Below are positions 33,584 to 42,688 of a stretch of 64,000 nt of DNA, one piece after another. The position numbers and the translations under genes were made by a program. Position 1 is the first letter of the stretch. Each line of letters starts with the position of its first letter. The notes under the pieces are model-generated. The model saw only the letters and a program-made list of their open reading frames with translations, did no database searches and was not told the DNA's origin. Source of the stretch: an uncultured Pseudomonadota bacterium (GTDB taxonomy: Bacteria; Pseudomonadota; Alphaproteobacteria; Rs-D84); assembly GCA_902774285.1 (NCBI GenBank), contig CACYHO010000001.1, positions 266,077-330,076 on the forward strand, read 5' to 3'.

Positions 33584-36352
33584 ATGTCAGAAATAATCGA
33601 AACAAATGAAATAAATGAAGTAAAAGTTCCTACTTCTCCTATTGAACATGAAATGCGAACATCGTTTCTTGATTATGCGATGTCTGTTATTGTGGACCGC
33701 GCATTGCCTGATGTTCGTGATGGATGTAAACCAGTGCATCGTCGTATTTTATATGTTATGAACGAAGTTGCGCCTGCTACAAAATCAACAGTGAAATCTG
33801 CGCGTATCGTTGGTGACGTTATGGGGCGTTATCATCCACACGGAGATTCTTCGATTTATGAAGCTATGGCACGTATGGCACAAGACTTTTCTATGGGTGA
33901 AATGTTGGTTCAAGGTCAAGGTAACTTTGGTTCGCGTGACGGCGATAAACCTGCTGCTATGCGTTATACAGAAGCACGCCTTTCAAAATTGGGTGCATCG
34001 TTAATGGAAGATTTGGACAAAGATACTGTTGATTGGCAACCAAACTTTGACGGTACATTACAAGAACCAATTGTTTTGCCAACTAAATTCCCTAACTTTT
34101 TGGTTAATGGTGGTTCTGGTATTGCTGTTGGTATGGCAACAAATGTTCCAACCTATAATTTGGGTGAAGTTTGCAACGGTATTTTGGCTGTTTTGGATAA
34201 TAAAGACATTACAGATGATGAATTGTTCGGAATTATCCCAGGACCAGATTTCCCAACAGGTGGAATTATTATGGGGCATGCTGGTGCTTACAAGGCACAC
34301 ACAACAGGTCGCGGTTCAATAATTGTTCGTTCAAAAACTCATTTCGAAACTGTTCATGATCATCAAGCGATAATTGTTGATGAATTACCATACCAGGTTA
34401 ACAAATCACAATTGATTATCAAAATTGCTGAATTGGTCAAAGATAAAAGAATCGAAGGTATCACAGATATTCGTGATGAATCATCAAAAGAAGGCTTGCG
34501 TGTTGTTATTGAATTAAAACGCGACACAATGCCAGAAGTTGTATTGAATCATTTGTTCCAAGATACAGAAATGCAATCTAATTTCCCTGTGAATATGATG
34601 GCATTGAATCGTGGTCGTCCAATGTTGTTCACTGTTCGTACGGTTTTGGATGCTTTTATCGAATTCCGTGAAGAAGTTATTCGCCGCAGAACAATATTTG
34701 ATTTGAACAAGGCGCGTAATCGTGCACATACATTACTTGGTTTGTCTGTTGCATGTGGTAATTTGGATGAAGTTATCAAATTGATTAAAGAATCTGCAAA
34801 TCCGGACGATGCAAAGGCTGCATTGCTTTCACGTGGTTGGGCTGCATCTGATATCGAAAGTTATATTAATTTGATTGATGATCCAAATACAGAATACAAG
34901 GACGGTATGTTCTATATGTCTGAAGATCAAGCGAAAGCAATTTTGGAATTGCAATTGCATCGTTTAACAGGTTTGGAACGCGATAAGATTCATAATGATT
35001 TAACAGACCTTGGTGCAACAATTAAAGATTTGTTGGCGATTTTAAGCAGCCACGAACGTATTGTTCAAATTATCCGTGAAGAAACAGCAGCGGTTCGTGA
35101 TAACTGGTCACAACCAAGACGTACAGAAATATCTGATGCAGAAATCGATATTGATATCGAAGATTTGATTGCACGTGAAGATATGGTTGTAACAGTTTCT
35201 AATACTGGATATATCAAACGTGTTGCGCTGGATACTTATCGTGCACAAAAACGTGGTGGCAAAGGACGTAATGCAATGACAACAAAAGATGATGATTATG
35301 TTGTAAATGTATTCGTTGCAAATACTCATACACCTTTGTTGTTCTTCTCTTCCAAGGGATTGTGCTATAAATTGAAAACTTATAAATTACCAGAAGCAAA
35401 CGCAGCAGCCAAGGGACGTCCATTGGTTAACTTGTTGCCTTTGACCGAAGGTGAAACAATCACTGCAATTTTGCCAGTGCCAGAAGACGAAGTTAAACGC
35501 GTTGCAGAATCAGGTGTTGAACATTTCTTGATGTTTGCAACTGCATCTGGAACTGTCCGCAGAAATCGTATGTCTGATTTTGATTCTATCCGTGCAAATG
35601 GAAAGATTGCAATGAAATTGGACGAAGGTGATTCTTTGATTTCGGTGTTGCCTTGCACAGAAGATCAAGATGTGTTCTTGTCCACATATCGTGGCCGTTG
35701 CATAAGATTTGCGGTTCCAGAAATTCGTATATTTGCTGGACGTAATTCAACGGGTGTTCGCGGGCTTTCATTACAGAAAGATGATTACATCATCGGTATG
35801 GCAATGTTGAATCATGGTGAATCTGATTCTGTTGTTCGTGCTGCATATGTAAAACAAAGTCGTGCATTACGTCGTGCAGCAACTGGTATCGAAGAAGAAG
35901 CGGATGCAGAAGAAGAAAATACAACACTTGTATTAAGTGATGAACAAATGGCAAAAATGGCGTTAACAGAAGAATTCATTTTGACTATTTCTGAAAACGG
36001 ATTTGGTAAACGTACATCATCTTATGAATATCGTTTGACACATCGTGGCGGTAATGGATTTACCAATATTAAATTGGGTGGTAAAAATACTGCGGTTGCT
36101 GGTTCATTCCCAGTAAAAGATGGTCAAGATATTATGATGGTCACAAACGGTGGTAAGATTATCAGAACGCCTGTGGCTGATGTTCGTATCGCAGGTCGTT
36201 CAACCGCAGGTGTAACATTGTTCAGAACTGCAGAAGGTGAAAAGGTTGTATCTGCGATCGCGATTGATCACGAAGAAGAAAGTGAAGAAACAATTGTCGA
36301 AGAATCAACCAATACAGTAGAAACTGTGGCTGATAACGAAAACGCAGAATAA
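33584..36352 (+). CDS. gyrA: DNA gyrase subunit A
   Basis: A 922-residue type IIA topoisomerase subunit that cuts and rejoins DNA during negative supercoiling with GyrB. The breakage-reunion domain has [20 protein letters not shown] (quinolone-resistance region with Ser at the E. coli 83 position and Glu at the 87 position) and [10 protein letters not shown] with the catalytic Tyr. The GyrA box QKRGGKGR is present, so it is gyrase rather than ParC. Six-bladed C-terminal repeats and an acidic tail end the protein. I start at ATG 33584 ([13 protein letters not shown]), which is supported by AGGGAAAAAG upstream. Confidence 0.97.
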   Translation: MSEIIETNEINEVKVPTSPIEHEMRTSFLDYAMSVIVDRALPDVRDGCKPVHRRILYVMNEVAPATKSTVKSARIVGDVMGRYHPHGDSSIYEAMARMAQDFSMGEMLVQGQGNFGSRDGDKPAAMRYTEARLSKLGASLMEDLDKDTVDWQPNFDGTLQEPIVLPTKFPNFLVNGGSGIAVGMATNVPTYNLGEVCNGILAVLDNKDITDDELFGIIPGPDFPTGGIIMGHAGAYKAHTTGRGSIIVRSKTHFETVHDHQAIIVDELPYQVNKSQLIIKIAELVKDKRIEGITDIRDESSKEGLRVVIELKRDTMPEVVLNHLFQDTEMQSNFPVNMMALNRGRPMLFTVRTVLDAFIEFREEVIRRRTIFDLNKARNRAHTLLGLSVACGNLDEVIKLIKESANPDDAKAALLSRGWAASDIESYINLIDDPNTEYKDGMFYMSEDQAKAILELQLHRLTGLERDKIHNDLTDLGATIKDLLAILSSHERIVQIIREETAAVRDNWSQPRRTEISDAEIDIDIEDLIAREDMVVTVSNTGYIKRVALDTYRAQKRGGKGRNAMTTKDDDYVVNVFVANTHTPLLFFSSKGLCYKLKTYKLPEANAAAKGRPLVNLLPLTEGETITAILPVPEDEVKRVAESGVEHFLMFATASGTVRRNRMSDFDSIRANGKIAMKLDEGDSLISVLPCTEDQDVFLSTYRGRCIRFAVPEIRIFAGRNSTGVRGLSLQKDDYIIGMAMLNHGESDSVVRAAYVKQSRALRRAATGIEEEADAEEENTTLVLSDEQMAKMALTEEFILTISENGFGKRTSSYEYRLTHRGGNGFTNIKLGGKNTAVAGSFPVKDGQDIMMVTNGGKIIRTPVADVRIAGRSTAGVTLFRTAEGEKVVSAIAIDHEEESEETIVEESTNTVETVADNENAE

Positions 36353-36370
36353 AATTAGAAGTGCAGGCAC

Positions 36371-36757
36371 ATGGAAAATAAAAACGAATTTTTTGTTCCG
36401 ATAAATGAAGTCGCCAAAGAATTGGATGTGCCTGCACATACTCTGCGTTATTGGGAAAAACAATTTGCGGGTGCAATTCGTCCGGTAACCGGTGCGGGTA
36501 ATCGTCGTTATTACAGACGTGAAACAATTGAAAAATTACGTTCGATAAAATCATTGCTTTATGACAAAGGTATGACGATTGCAGGTGTAAAAAAGATTTT
36601 ACATAATGGAACATTTAGCGCAGAAACAAATGTTGAAAAAACACCGGTAAATGCCGGGGTAAAAAAGGTCGAATCGTCACCAATTAAAAGCATTAACAGT
36701 GACGATATTGATATTGCAATCAATCTGTTAAAACAAGCCAAAATGTTCCTGGATTAA
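36371..36757 (+). CDS. MerR-family transcriptional regulator
   Basis: A 128-residue protein. The N-terminal winged helix (FFVPINEVAKELDVPAHTLRYWEKQF, then RRYYRRETIEKLRSIKSLL) is a MerR DNA-binding domain. A short linker and a C-terminal helix (IDIAINLLKQAKMFL) follow. There is no effector-binding Cys cluster. Small MerR proteins of this type often follow ihfA in Alphaproteobacteria, but here it is 18 bases downstream of gyrA and probably transcribed with it. The target is unknown. Confidence 0.88.
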   Translation: MENKNEFFVPINEVAKELDVPAHTLRYWEKQFAGAIRPVTGAGNRRYYRRETIEKLRSIKSLLYDKGMTIAGVKKILHNGTFSAETNVEKTPVNAGVKKVESSPIKSINSDDIDIAINLLKQAKMFLD

Positions 36758-36767
36758 AAATTAAAAA

Positions 36768-36794
36768 AACACCGGCAAATGCCGGTATTTTTTT
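36768..36794 (+). terminator. gyrA operon terminator
   Basis: ACCGGC-AAAT-GCCGGT stem preceded by A-run and followed by T-run. Confidence 0.9.
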
Positions 36795-36804
36795 ATTATT
36801 TTTA

Positions 36805-36879
36805 TGGCACTCCCAATGGGAATCGAACCCATATTGTCAGAATGAGAATCTGGTGTCCTAACCGTTAGACGATGGGAGC
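36805..36879 (-). tRNA. tRNA-Glu (CTC)
   Basis: A full cloverleaf on the minus strand: acceptor GCTCCCA/TGGGAGT, discriminator G and an encoded CCA. The D arm has TCTAACGGTTAGGA, and the T arm is ATGGG-TTCGATT-CCCAT. The anticodon loop TTCTCAT between CAGA and TCTG gives anticodon CTC, reading GAG. The last anticodon-stem pair is a C-A mismatch. GAG codons are rare here compared with GAA, so this is the minor Glu tRNA. Confidence 0.93.
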
Positions 36880-36888
36880 ATGCTTCAT

Positions 36889-36917
36889 ATTTTATACTTA
36901 TAAATCAGCTTTTTCAA
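36889..36917 (-). promoter_or_regulatory. tRNA-Glu promoter inside the upstream gene
   Basis: Minus strand: TTGAAA (36917-36912), a 17-base spacer and TAAAAT (36894-36889). The -35 lies within the last codons of the DUF5662-like gene, and the predicted start is a few bases before the tRNA. Confidence 0.6.
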
Positions 36918-37431
36918 GTATGGGTTGCCAAATCTTTGTTATGGTTTCAATATCTGTATTTTTATCTATGATATCAAATGATTTGGTGATTATTTCCAAT
37001 TGATGGTCGCTCCATCCCTGATTGGCCATTTTATTATTAAACCATGTTTGTATTTGGACTGATTCTGGATCGTGAATTATATTCATTTGTTCAAAATTAG
37101 CAGATGCCCAATCTGCAACCATTTCATAAAGATTGATATCAGGAATTTCTGTTGCGTCTTTATAATGTTGAATATGGTGTGTTGCGTACGCATGATGCAA
37201 ATTTACAGCATCGCGACACAGCGCTTCGTGTTCCGCCGTTGGGTGAAAGTTTTTATGATATGTTTTATAGAATATATATGAATAGCCTGTACGAATTGGT
37301 TCGCGGACTTTGTCACTGTCATGTTCTGGGAAATGGTATCCCAAAAGTGATGCGAAATAATTCATAGATTCCACATGGCATTTAATGCGCAATTCATAAA
37401 AATCAAAAATATCATTTACGTTTATGTTCAT
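36898..37431 (-). CDS. DUF5662-like helical protein
   Basis: A 177-residue, all-helical, His-rich protein. HVESMNYFASLLGYHFPEHDSDKV, then a Tyr-rich stretch, AEHEALCRDAVNLHHAYATHHIQHY and MVADWASANFEQ match the H...HD-x-S-K...HH...D-W pattern of DUF5662. That group looks like a small metal-dependent HD-type fold of unknown activity. Its ATG overlaps the stop of the M23 peptidase gene (ATGA), so the two are translationally coupled. The tRNA-Glu follows 18 bases downstream. Confidence 0.65.
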   Translation of the reverse strand: MNINVNDIFDFYELRIKCHVESMNYFASLLGYHFPEHDSDKVREPIRTGYSYIFYKTYHKNFHPTAEHEALCRDAVNLHHAYATHHIQHYKDATEIPDINLYEMVADWASANFEQMNIIHDPESVQIQTWFNNKMANQGWSDHQLEIITKSFDIIDKNTDIETITKIWQPILEKADL

Positions 37432-38294
37432 TTTTTTGTCCCCATAAAATATGCCGGATCAATAGATTTATTATTTGAAAAACCATGTTTGATTGTTATT
37501 CCAGATACAGAATTTTCTTTGCCACTGTAATGCATTTCATAATGCAGGTGTGAAATGTTTTTGTTCATGGTTGGATAATCTGTTTGCTGTGTGTTTTTAA
37601 ACGCTTTCGCACCGCCTGTATTACCGATAGTTCCAATTTGACAACCAGCAGATACATGTTGGCCTTGATGCACCAAAACTTGATTTAAATGCATATAATA
37701 TGTTGTAAACCCATTTCCATGATTTATACGAATGTAATTTCCGGCAGAACTACCTTTCTTGTTATGTTTTACTGTATCTACTGTGCCGTCAGCAGTTGCA
37801 AAAACAGGTCTGTCATAATGCCTTTCTGTGCATCCTATATCAAAACCATAATGGTTATCCCATTTTGGTTGATCTTTTGTTCCAAAGTTTCTTTGACCAT
37901 ATCCAGAACAATATGTGTAATCTGATTCTAATACCGGCTTACCAATCGGAACAGTTTGCCCAGATTTAATTGATGGATTTGTTAAAGTGCATGAAGCGTT
38001 TGATGTGCTGATGACAGGGATTGTGTTGCCGGTTTGATTCGTTTGTTGTATTGTTTCATTTTGTGCGATTTCTTCAGCAGCATCTTGGTCAGTATAAACG
38101 ATATTTAATTGTTCGTATGCATTTAAGTCTGCGAACAGGGCATAATCTTCTGATTTAAATTCTTGTTTTGCAGAAAAACTTAAATCATTAAAAGTTGTCG
38201 GGAATTTTTGTGCCGATAAAAAACTGTCCGCCAATGCAGCAGAAAAACCAACCATAAACAAAGATAATAATAGTGTTTTTTTCATTATATACAT
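37428..38294 (-). CDS. Exported M23 (LytM-type) metallopeptidase
   Basis: A 288-residue protein. A signal peptide (LLLSLFMVGFSAALA) and a polar linker precede the peptidase domain. The domain has YCSGYGQRNFG, HYGFDIGC (first zinc ligands, H-x-x-x-D) and ISHLHYEMHY (H-x-H), all LytM zinc-site residues. It would cleave peptidoglycan crosslinks in the periplasm. Insertions with Cys residues suggest a disulfide. Two starts are possible: ATG 38294 lies at the predicted 5' end of the mRNA (-10 TATAAT at 38308-38303, minus strand), and ATG 38285 begins a more standard signal peptide. It is coupled to the DUF5662-like gene. Confidence 0.9.
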   Translation of the reverse strand: MYIMKKTLLLSLFMVGFSAALADSFLSAQKFPTTFNDLSFSAKQEFKSEDYALFADLNAYEQLNIVYTDQDAAEEIAQNETIQQTNQTGNTIPVISTSNASCTLTNPSIKSGQTVPIGKPVLESDYTYCSGYGQRNFGTKDQPKWDNHYGFDIGCTERHYDRPVFATADGTVDTVKHNKKGSSAGNYIRINHGNGFTTYYMHLNQVLVHQGQHVSAGCQIGTIGNTGGAKAFKNTQQTDYPTMNKNISHLHYEMHYSGKENSVSGITIKHGFSNNKSIDPAYFMGTKK

Positions 38295-38349
38295 TTTTCC
38301 ATATTATACCCCAAAATCGCACTAAAAGATAGTTTTTATTCGCTTTTTG

Positions 38350-38358
38350 TGATATAAT
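38350..38358 (+). promoter_or_regulatory. Extended -10 promoter (TGATATAAT)
   Basis: TG-A-TATAAT with the -10 at 38353-38358, upstream of the PQ-loop gene, followed by a strong AAAAGGGGGG ribosome-binding site. Confidence 0.6.
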
Positions 38359-38385
38359 TCCTCTTTGAAAAAAGGGGGGTATATT

Positions 38386-38679
38386 ATGCGTGAGTTAATC
38401 GCTTTTTGTTTGTTATCAGTTGTCACGGTCTTGGAATTATTTGCGTACCTTCCACAAATTATTCAGTTAATAAAAACTAAATCGGCAGATGATTTAAGTT
38501 TAGCTAGTTGGTTTACTTGGTTGTTTTCTGATGTATGCTATTTGGTTTATGTATTAATGGAAAGTCCAGAATTTGGTGTTGTGTTTTTAGCGAGCCTTAG
38601 TTTGTTTCTTGTATTGTTGGTATATGTTTTGACGATTTATTACCAAAAACACGGTAAAAAAAGTATCGCAGATAAATAA
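38386..38679 (+). CDS. Small PQ-loop (SemiSWEET-like) membrane protein
   Basis: A 97-residue protein with three membrane spans. AYLPQIIQLIKTKSADDLSLASW contains the PQ motif and the following S-A-x-x-x-S-x-x-x-W pattern of PQ-loop/MtN3 proteins. A single three-helix unit is the size of bacterial SemiSWEET sugar transporters, which work as dimers. The substrate cannot be told from sequence. The start is ATG 38386 after AAAAGGGGGG; an ATG 21 bases upstream lies before that site. Confidence 0.85.
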   Translation: MRELIAFCLLSVVTVLELFAYLPQIIQLIKTKSADDLSLASWFTWLFSDVCYLVYVLMESPEFGVVFLASLSLFLVLLVYVLTIYYQKHGKKSIADK

Positions 38680-38717
38680 AACTGATATTATGATTAAAAT
38701 GGAATAGGGGCGCAAAT

Positions 38718-39392
38718 ATGGTAGATATTATTAAATCACAAGGTTGGAATTGGGAAATTGTTTCTGATGAATTTGCAGATGTTTGGAAAAATCCAGCACC
38801 AGAATCTTTCTATCTTTTACATCGTTGGAAAAAACAACATAAGAAAAATTTCTTAGATCTTGGCTGCGGCCTTGGGCGTCATACTGTTTTGTTTGCTTCA
38901 AATGGTTTTGATGTGTCTGCGTTTGATATAAGTGAAAACGCGATAGAACGCACAAGTAATTGGGTAAAAGAATTGGGTTTAAATGTAAATATTAAACAAG
39001 GTGATATGTTAAATATACCTTTTGATAACGAAAGTATAGATTGTATTTTGTGTATGAATGTAATTTCGCATACTGATACAAACGGCACATATAAAATCGC
39101 AGACGAATTGAAACGTGTTCTGAAAGCTGGTGGTGAATGTTATTTAACTTTGGGTTCAAAAGAAACCTGGGGTTTTAAACAAAATTGGCCGATGGTTGAT
39201 GCAAATACAAAACTGCGTGATGAACAGGGACCGGAATATATGATTCCTCATTTTTATGCAGATTATGATTTGATATTTAAAATCTTCAAAGATTTTGAGA
39301 TTGTTGATATAAAACATATCGGAACATATTACACCAAAGATAATAAAACATACGAAAGTTATCATTGGCATATTTTGATAAAAAAGAAATAA
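38718..39392 (+). CDS. SAM-dependent class I methyltransferase
   Basis: A 224-residue protein with a Rossmann-type methyltransferase core. FLDLGCGLGRHTVLFA is motif I for SAM binding, VSAFDISENAIERT is the acidic motif after strand 2, and DCILCMNVISHTD is motif IV. The C-terminal part is likely to hold the substrate-binding strands (ADYDLIFKIFKDF). The substrate is unknown; it resembles the UbiE/TehB-like group of small-molecule methyltransferases. A GGGGCG-type ribosome-binding site precedes the ATG. Confidence 0.88.
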   Translation: MVDIIKSQGWNWEIVSDEFADVWKNPAPESFYLLHRWKKQHKKNFLDLGCGLGRHTVLFASNGFDVSAFDISENAIERTSNWVKELGLNVNIKQGDMLNIPFDNESIDCILCMNVISHTDTNGTYKIADELKRVLKAGGECYLTLGSKETWGFKQNWPMVDANTKLRDEQGPEYMIPHFYADYDLIFKIFKDFEIVDIKHIGTYYTKDNKTYESYHWHILIKKK

Positions 39393-39424
39393 AAAACCGT
39401 CCTTTTGGACGGTTTGTTTTTTTT
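39393..39424. terminator. Bidirectional intrinsic terminator
   Basis: AAACCGTCC-TTTT-GGACGGTTT with A-run before and T-run after. It ends the methyltransferase gene and the convergent arginine operon. Confidence 0.9.
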
Positions 39425-41450
39425 ATCGTGCTTGTGTTTGGACCAGGGAAGATTTGATTATTTCTAATGCTTTCTTCAATGTAACCAAAGGGATATTCAA
39501 TGCAGGAAGTAATCTTACTTTGTCTTTTGCTGTTAAACAAAGAACGCCTTGTTCCATACATTGTTTTACAACTTCTGCTGCGGTTTTATGTGCTGGTTTA
39601 ATACCAACCATCAAACCGATACCAGATATTTGTTCAACATTTGGATCGTTTTTGAAAAATTCTTTGATGAATTTTCCTTTTTGTTTTACTTCATCAAGCA
39701 TTTTTTGATCGATTCTTTTGACAATTGAAACCGCACCCGCCGCTGCAACAGGGTTTCCACCAAATGTTGATCCGTGATCGCCAAATGCAAAAACATCTTT
39801 TACTTTTTCACCCAACATTGTTGCACCCATAGGCAGACCACCAGCAAGACCCTTGGCCGTGCTGACAATATCTGGTTTAACACCGTAATTCATATAGGAA
39901 TAAAATTCCCCGGTTCTGCCATTACCAGTTTGAACTTCATCTACAATTAAAAGAATATTGTTTTGTTTGCAATAATCTTCGATTGCTTTGACATATTCTT
40001 TTGGCAAGACATTTACACCACCTTCGCCTTGGATACATTCAATCATAATGGCGGCAGTTGTTTTTGGATCAACTGATTTTAATTCTTTGATATCACCAAC
40101 ATGAATATGTTTGAACCCTTGTGTCAAAGGTTGGAAAAGTTCATGATAATGTTCTTGTCCTGTGGCGGCCAATGTTGTTAATGTGCGTCCATGGAAACCA
40201 TTCCAAAGTGTGACAATATTGTAACAAGCGGCACCTTTCTTTTCGCTTGCATATTTTCTGGCTGCTTTGATTGCGCATTCATTTGCTTCGGCCCCAGAAT
40301 TAGAAAAGAACACTTTGGACATACCTGTTTTTTTGGTTAACAATTCTGCCAATTTTGCACATGGTTCTGTGTAATAAAGATTGGAAGTATGTTGCACCAA
40401 ATGAATTTGTTCTGTGATTGCGTCTTGCCACATATCATCACAATAACCAAAACTTGTTACACCAATTCCGGTTCCCATATCAATATATTGTTTACCTTGA
40501 TCATCAACAGCAATTGAACCTTTGCCTGAAACGATAGTTACAGGAAATCTGTTATATGTTGATGCAATATATTTTTTATCCATTTCTTGAATGTTCATTT
40601 TTTTATCCTTGGTAATAGTTGTTCCTGTTCCTTTATCTGCCATTAATTCTTTAAGAATTGAATGTGGAACACGTCCATCTATGATGGCGACATTATTAAC
40701 ACCTGCATTAACGGCTTTCACTGCACATTCAACCTTTGGTATCATGCCACCAGAAATTATTCCGTCTTGTTTCAAATTCGCAGATTCCGAAACAGAAATT
40801 TCAGAAATCAGTGTAGATGGATCATCTTTGTCTTTTAATATTCCGGCAATGTCGGTCATCATAATTAATCTTTCTGCGTTCAATGCGCCCGCGATATAAC
40901 AAGTGGCGGTGTCACCATTAATGTTATAAGCATTGCCTTTTTCGTCTGCGCCAATTGTTGAGATTACAGGTATATAACCTTTTTCGATTGAATCAAGGAT
41001 AATTTGTGGATTGACTTTTGCTACATCGCCAACAAAACCCAATCTTTCATCTTTTTGTTTGCACATCAAAAGACCGCCGTCCATACCAGACAAACCGATT
41101 GCTTTGATGCCGTTTTTATTAAGTAGATTTACTAAACCTTTGTTCACTTTTCCGGCCAAAACCATTTGAACGATATCAACAGTTTCTTTATCTGTGACAC
41201 GCAACCCATCAACAAATTCTGGCACCTTGCCAAGTCTTTCCATCAAAGAATTTATTTCAGGACCACCGCCATGAACCAAAACAACCTTTACCCCCATGGA
41301 CCACAACAATGAAATGTCTTCCATGACCTGTTGTTTTAATTCTTCGCTTTTCATGGCATTACCGCCATATTTCACAACCACTATTTTATCTTTATAGCGT
41401 TTAAGATATGGCGATACCTGTTTTATAATTTCTGATTTATCTGTATTCAT
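39423..41450 (-). CDS. argBD: ArgB-ArgD fusion: acetylglutamate kinase and acetylornithine aminotransferase
   Basis: One 675-residue ORF covers two arginine enzymes. Residues 1-284 are a complete N-acetylglutamate kinase: VVKYGGNAMK, LVHGGGPEIN, YNINGDTATCYIAGAL and GGMIPKVECAV. From Met285 (MNIQEMDKKY) a complete PLP-dependent acetylornithine aminotransferase follows: SNSGAEANECAIKAARKY, WNGFHGRTLTTLAATG, LLIVDEVQTGNGRTG and STAKGLAGGLPMG with the PLP lysine. The joint lies in a run of seven A, directly after an AAGGA that could act as a ribosome-binding site for a separate ArgD. One A fewer would give a normal ATGA overlap of two genes. Third in the operon argC-argJ-argBD. Confidence 0.9.
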   Translation of the reverse strand: MNTDKSEIIKQVSPYLKRYKDKIVVVKYGGNAMKSEELKQQVMEDISLLWSMGVKVVLVHGGGPEINSLMERLGKVPEFVDGLRVTDKETVDIVQMVLAGKVNKGLVNLLNKNGIKAIGLSGMDGGLLMCKQKDERLGFVGDVAKVNPQIILDSIEKGYIPVISTIGADEKGNAYNINGDTATCYIAGALNAERLIMMTDIAGILKDKDDPSTLISEISVSESANLKQDGIISGGMIPKVECAVKAVNAGVNNVAIIDGRVPHSILKELMADKGTGTTITKDKKMNIQEMDKKYIASTYNRFPVTIVSGKGSIAVDDQGKQYIDMGTGIGVTSFGYCDDMWQDAITEQIHLVQHTSNLYYTEPCAKLAELLTKKTGMSKVFFSNSGAEANECAIKAARKYASEKKGAACYNIVTLWNGFHGRTLTTLAATGQEHYHELFQPLTQGFKHIHVGDIKELKSVDPKTTAAIMIECIQGEGGVNVLPKEYVKAIEDYCKQNNILLIVDEVQTGNGRTGEFYSYMNYGVKPDIVSTAKGLAGGLPMGATMLGEKVKDVFAFGDHGSTFGGNPVAAAGAVSIVKRIDQKMLDEVKQKGKFIKEFFKNDPNVEQISGIGLMVGIKPAHKTAAEVVKQCMEQGVLCLTAKDKVRLLPALNIPLVTLKKALEIIKSSLVQTQAR

Positions 41451-41472
41451 TTTATATAACCATTGTTAATTT

Positions 41473-42687
41473 TTAGGTTCTGTAATCCCCGTTAATTTTT
41501 ACATAATCATATGTTAAATCACAACCATATGCAGTTGCCGAAGCATCTCCGGAATTCAAAGATACCAAGATTTCGATTTCGTCTTCTAACAAAATTTCTT
41601 TTGCGATTTCTTCAGAGAAAGGAACCCCAGCACCGTCTTTGCAAACTTCGATGCTGCCTTTGTCACTTTTGAAAGAAACATCAACTTTTGTGACATCAAC
41701 ATCTGCACCGCTGTATCCAATCGCACAAAGAACACGACCCCAGTTAGCGTCAGAACCAAACATAGCGGCCTTTACCAATGAAGAACAAATAACACTTTTT
41801 GCAACTGTTCTTGCGATCTCTTTTGTTTTTGCACCAGAAACTTTGCATTCCAATAATTTGGTTGCACCTTCGCCGTCTTTTGCGATTCTTCTGCAAAGGT
41901 AGACCATCAATTCATTCAATGCATTTTGAAAAATATGATAATCTGCATTTTCTTCCGTGATTCTTGTGTTGCCGGCCATACCATTTGCCATAATTGCAAC
42001 AGTATCATTTGTAGATGTGTCACCATCAACAGAAATCATATTGAAAGTATCTGCAACAGTATCGCTTAATGCTTTTTGCAAAAGCTTAGAATCAATGTTC
42101 ACATCTGATGTGATATAAACCAACATGGTTGCCATATTTGGATGAATCATACCGCTGCCTTTTGCGATACCACCAATGTGGCAAGATTTTCCATCGATTT
42201 CAAATTCGAAAGCGATTTCTTTTAATTTCGTATCGGTTGTCATGATACCCAATGCGGCATCTTGGCTTCCTTCGGCGGTTAATCCTGCAACCAAGGCAGG
42301 AATGCCGTTTTTAAATGGTTCAATGCTCATTGGTTGACCAATAACACCAGTAGAACCAACGATAACATCTTTTTTATTTATATGAAGTTCATCTGCAAGC
42401 AGTTTGCATGTTTCTTCGGCAATTTCGATGCCGTTTGCATTGCAAGTATTTGCATTACCGCTGTTGCAAATAATTGCTTGGGCTTTACCATCTTTTAAAT
42501 GTTCTTTTGTAACAAGTAATGGTGCGCCTTTAACTAAATTGGTTGTAAATACGGCAGCCGCATCAGCAAGCACATCAGAAAAAATTAAAGATAAATCTTG
42601 TTTTGTTTTATTTTTTCTTATTCCACAATGCATACCGTATGCTTTAAATCCGGTAGAGGCACATACACCCCAATCAACTCTTTTCAT
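41473..42687 (-). CDS. argJ: Glutamate N-acetyltransferase / amino-acid acetyltransferase
   Basis: A 404-residue Ntn-type enzyme that self-cleaves into two chains. The cleavage and nucleophile segment KGSGMIHPNMATMLVYITSD is intact, with Thr as the nucleophile. The N-terminal GFKAYGMHCGIRK, IICNSGNANTC and VGSTGVIGQP, and the C-terminal DLTYDYVKINGDYRT, are family blocks. It moves acetyl from N-acetylornithine to glutamate, allowing the cyclic pathway. It may also use acetyl-CoA; sequence cannot decide. It lies one base after argC. Confidence 0.95.
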   Translation of the reverse strand: MKRVDWGVCASTGFKAYGMHCGIRKNKTKQDLSLIFSDVLADAAAVFTTNLVKGAPLLVTKEHLKDGKAQAIICNSGNANTCNANGIEIAEETCKLLADELHINKKDVIVGSTGVIGQPMSIEPFKNGIPALVAGLTAEGSQDAALGIMTTDTKLKEIAFEFEIDGKSCHIGGIAKGSGMIHPNMATMLVYITSDVNIDSKLLQKALSDTVADTFNMISVDGDTSTNDTVAIMANGMAGNTRITEENADYHIFQNALNELMVYLCRRIAKDGEGATKLLECKVSGAKTKEIARTVAKSVICSSLVKAAMFGSDANWGRVLCAIGYSGADVDVTKVDVSFKSDKGSIEVCKDGAGVPFSEEIAKEILLEDEIEILVSLNSGDASATAYGCDLTYDYVKINGDYRT

Positions 42688-42688
42688 A

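Noticed and set aside
33423..33605. N-terminal extension of the 36-residue peptide ORF up to 33605
   Set aside because: It would run through the promoter and over the gyrA start, and the added residues show no coding character.
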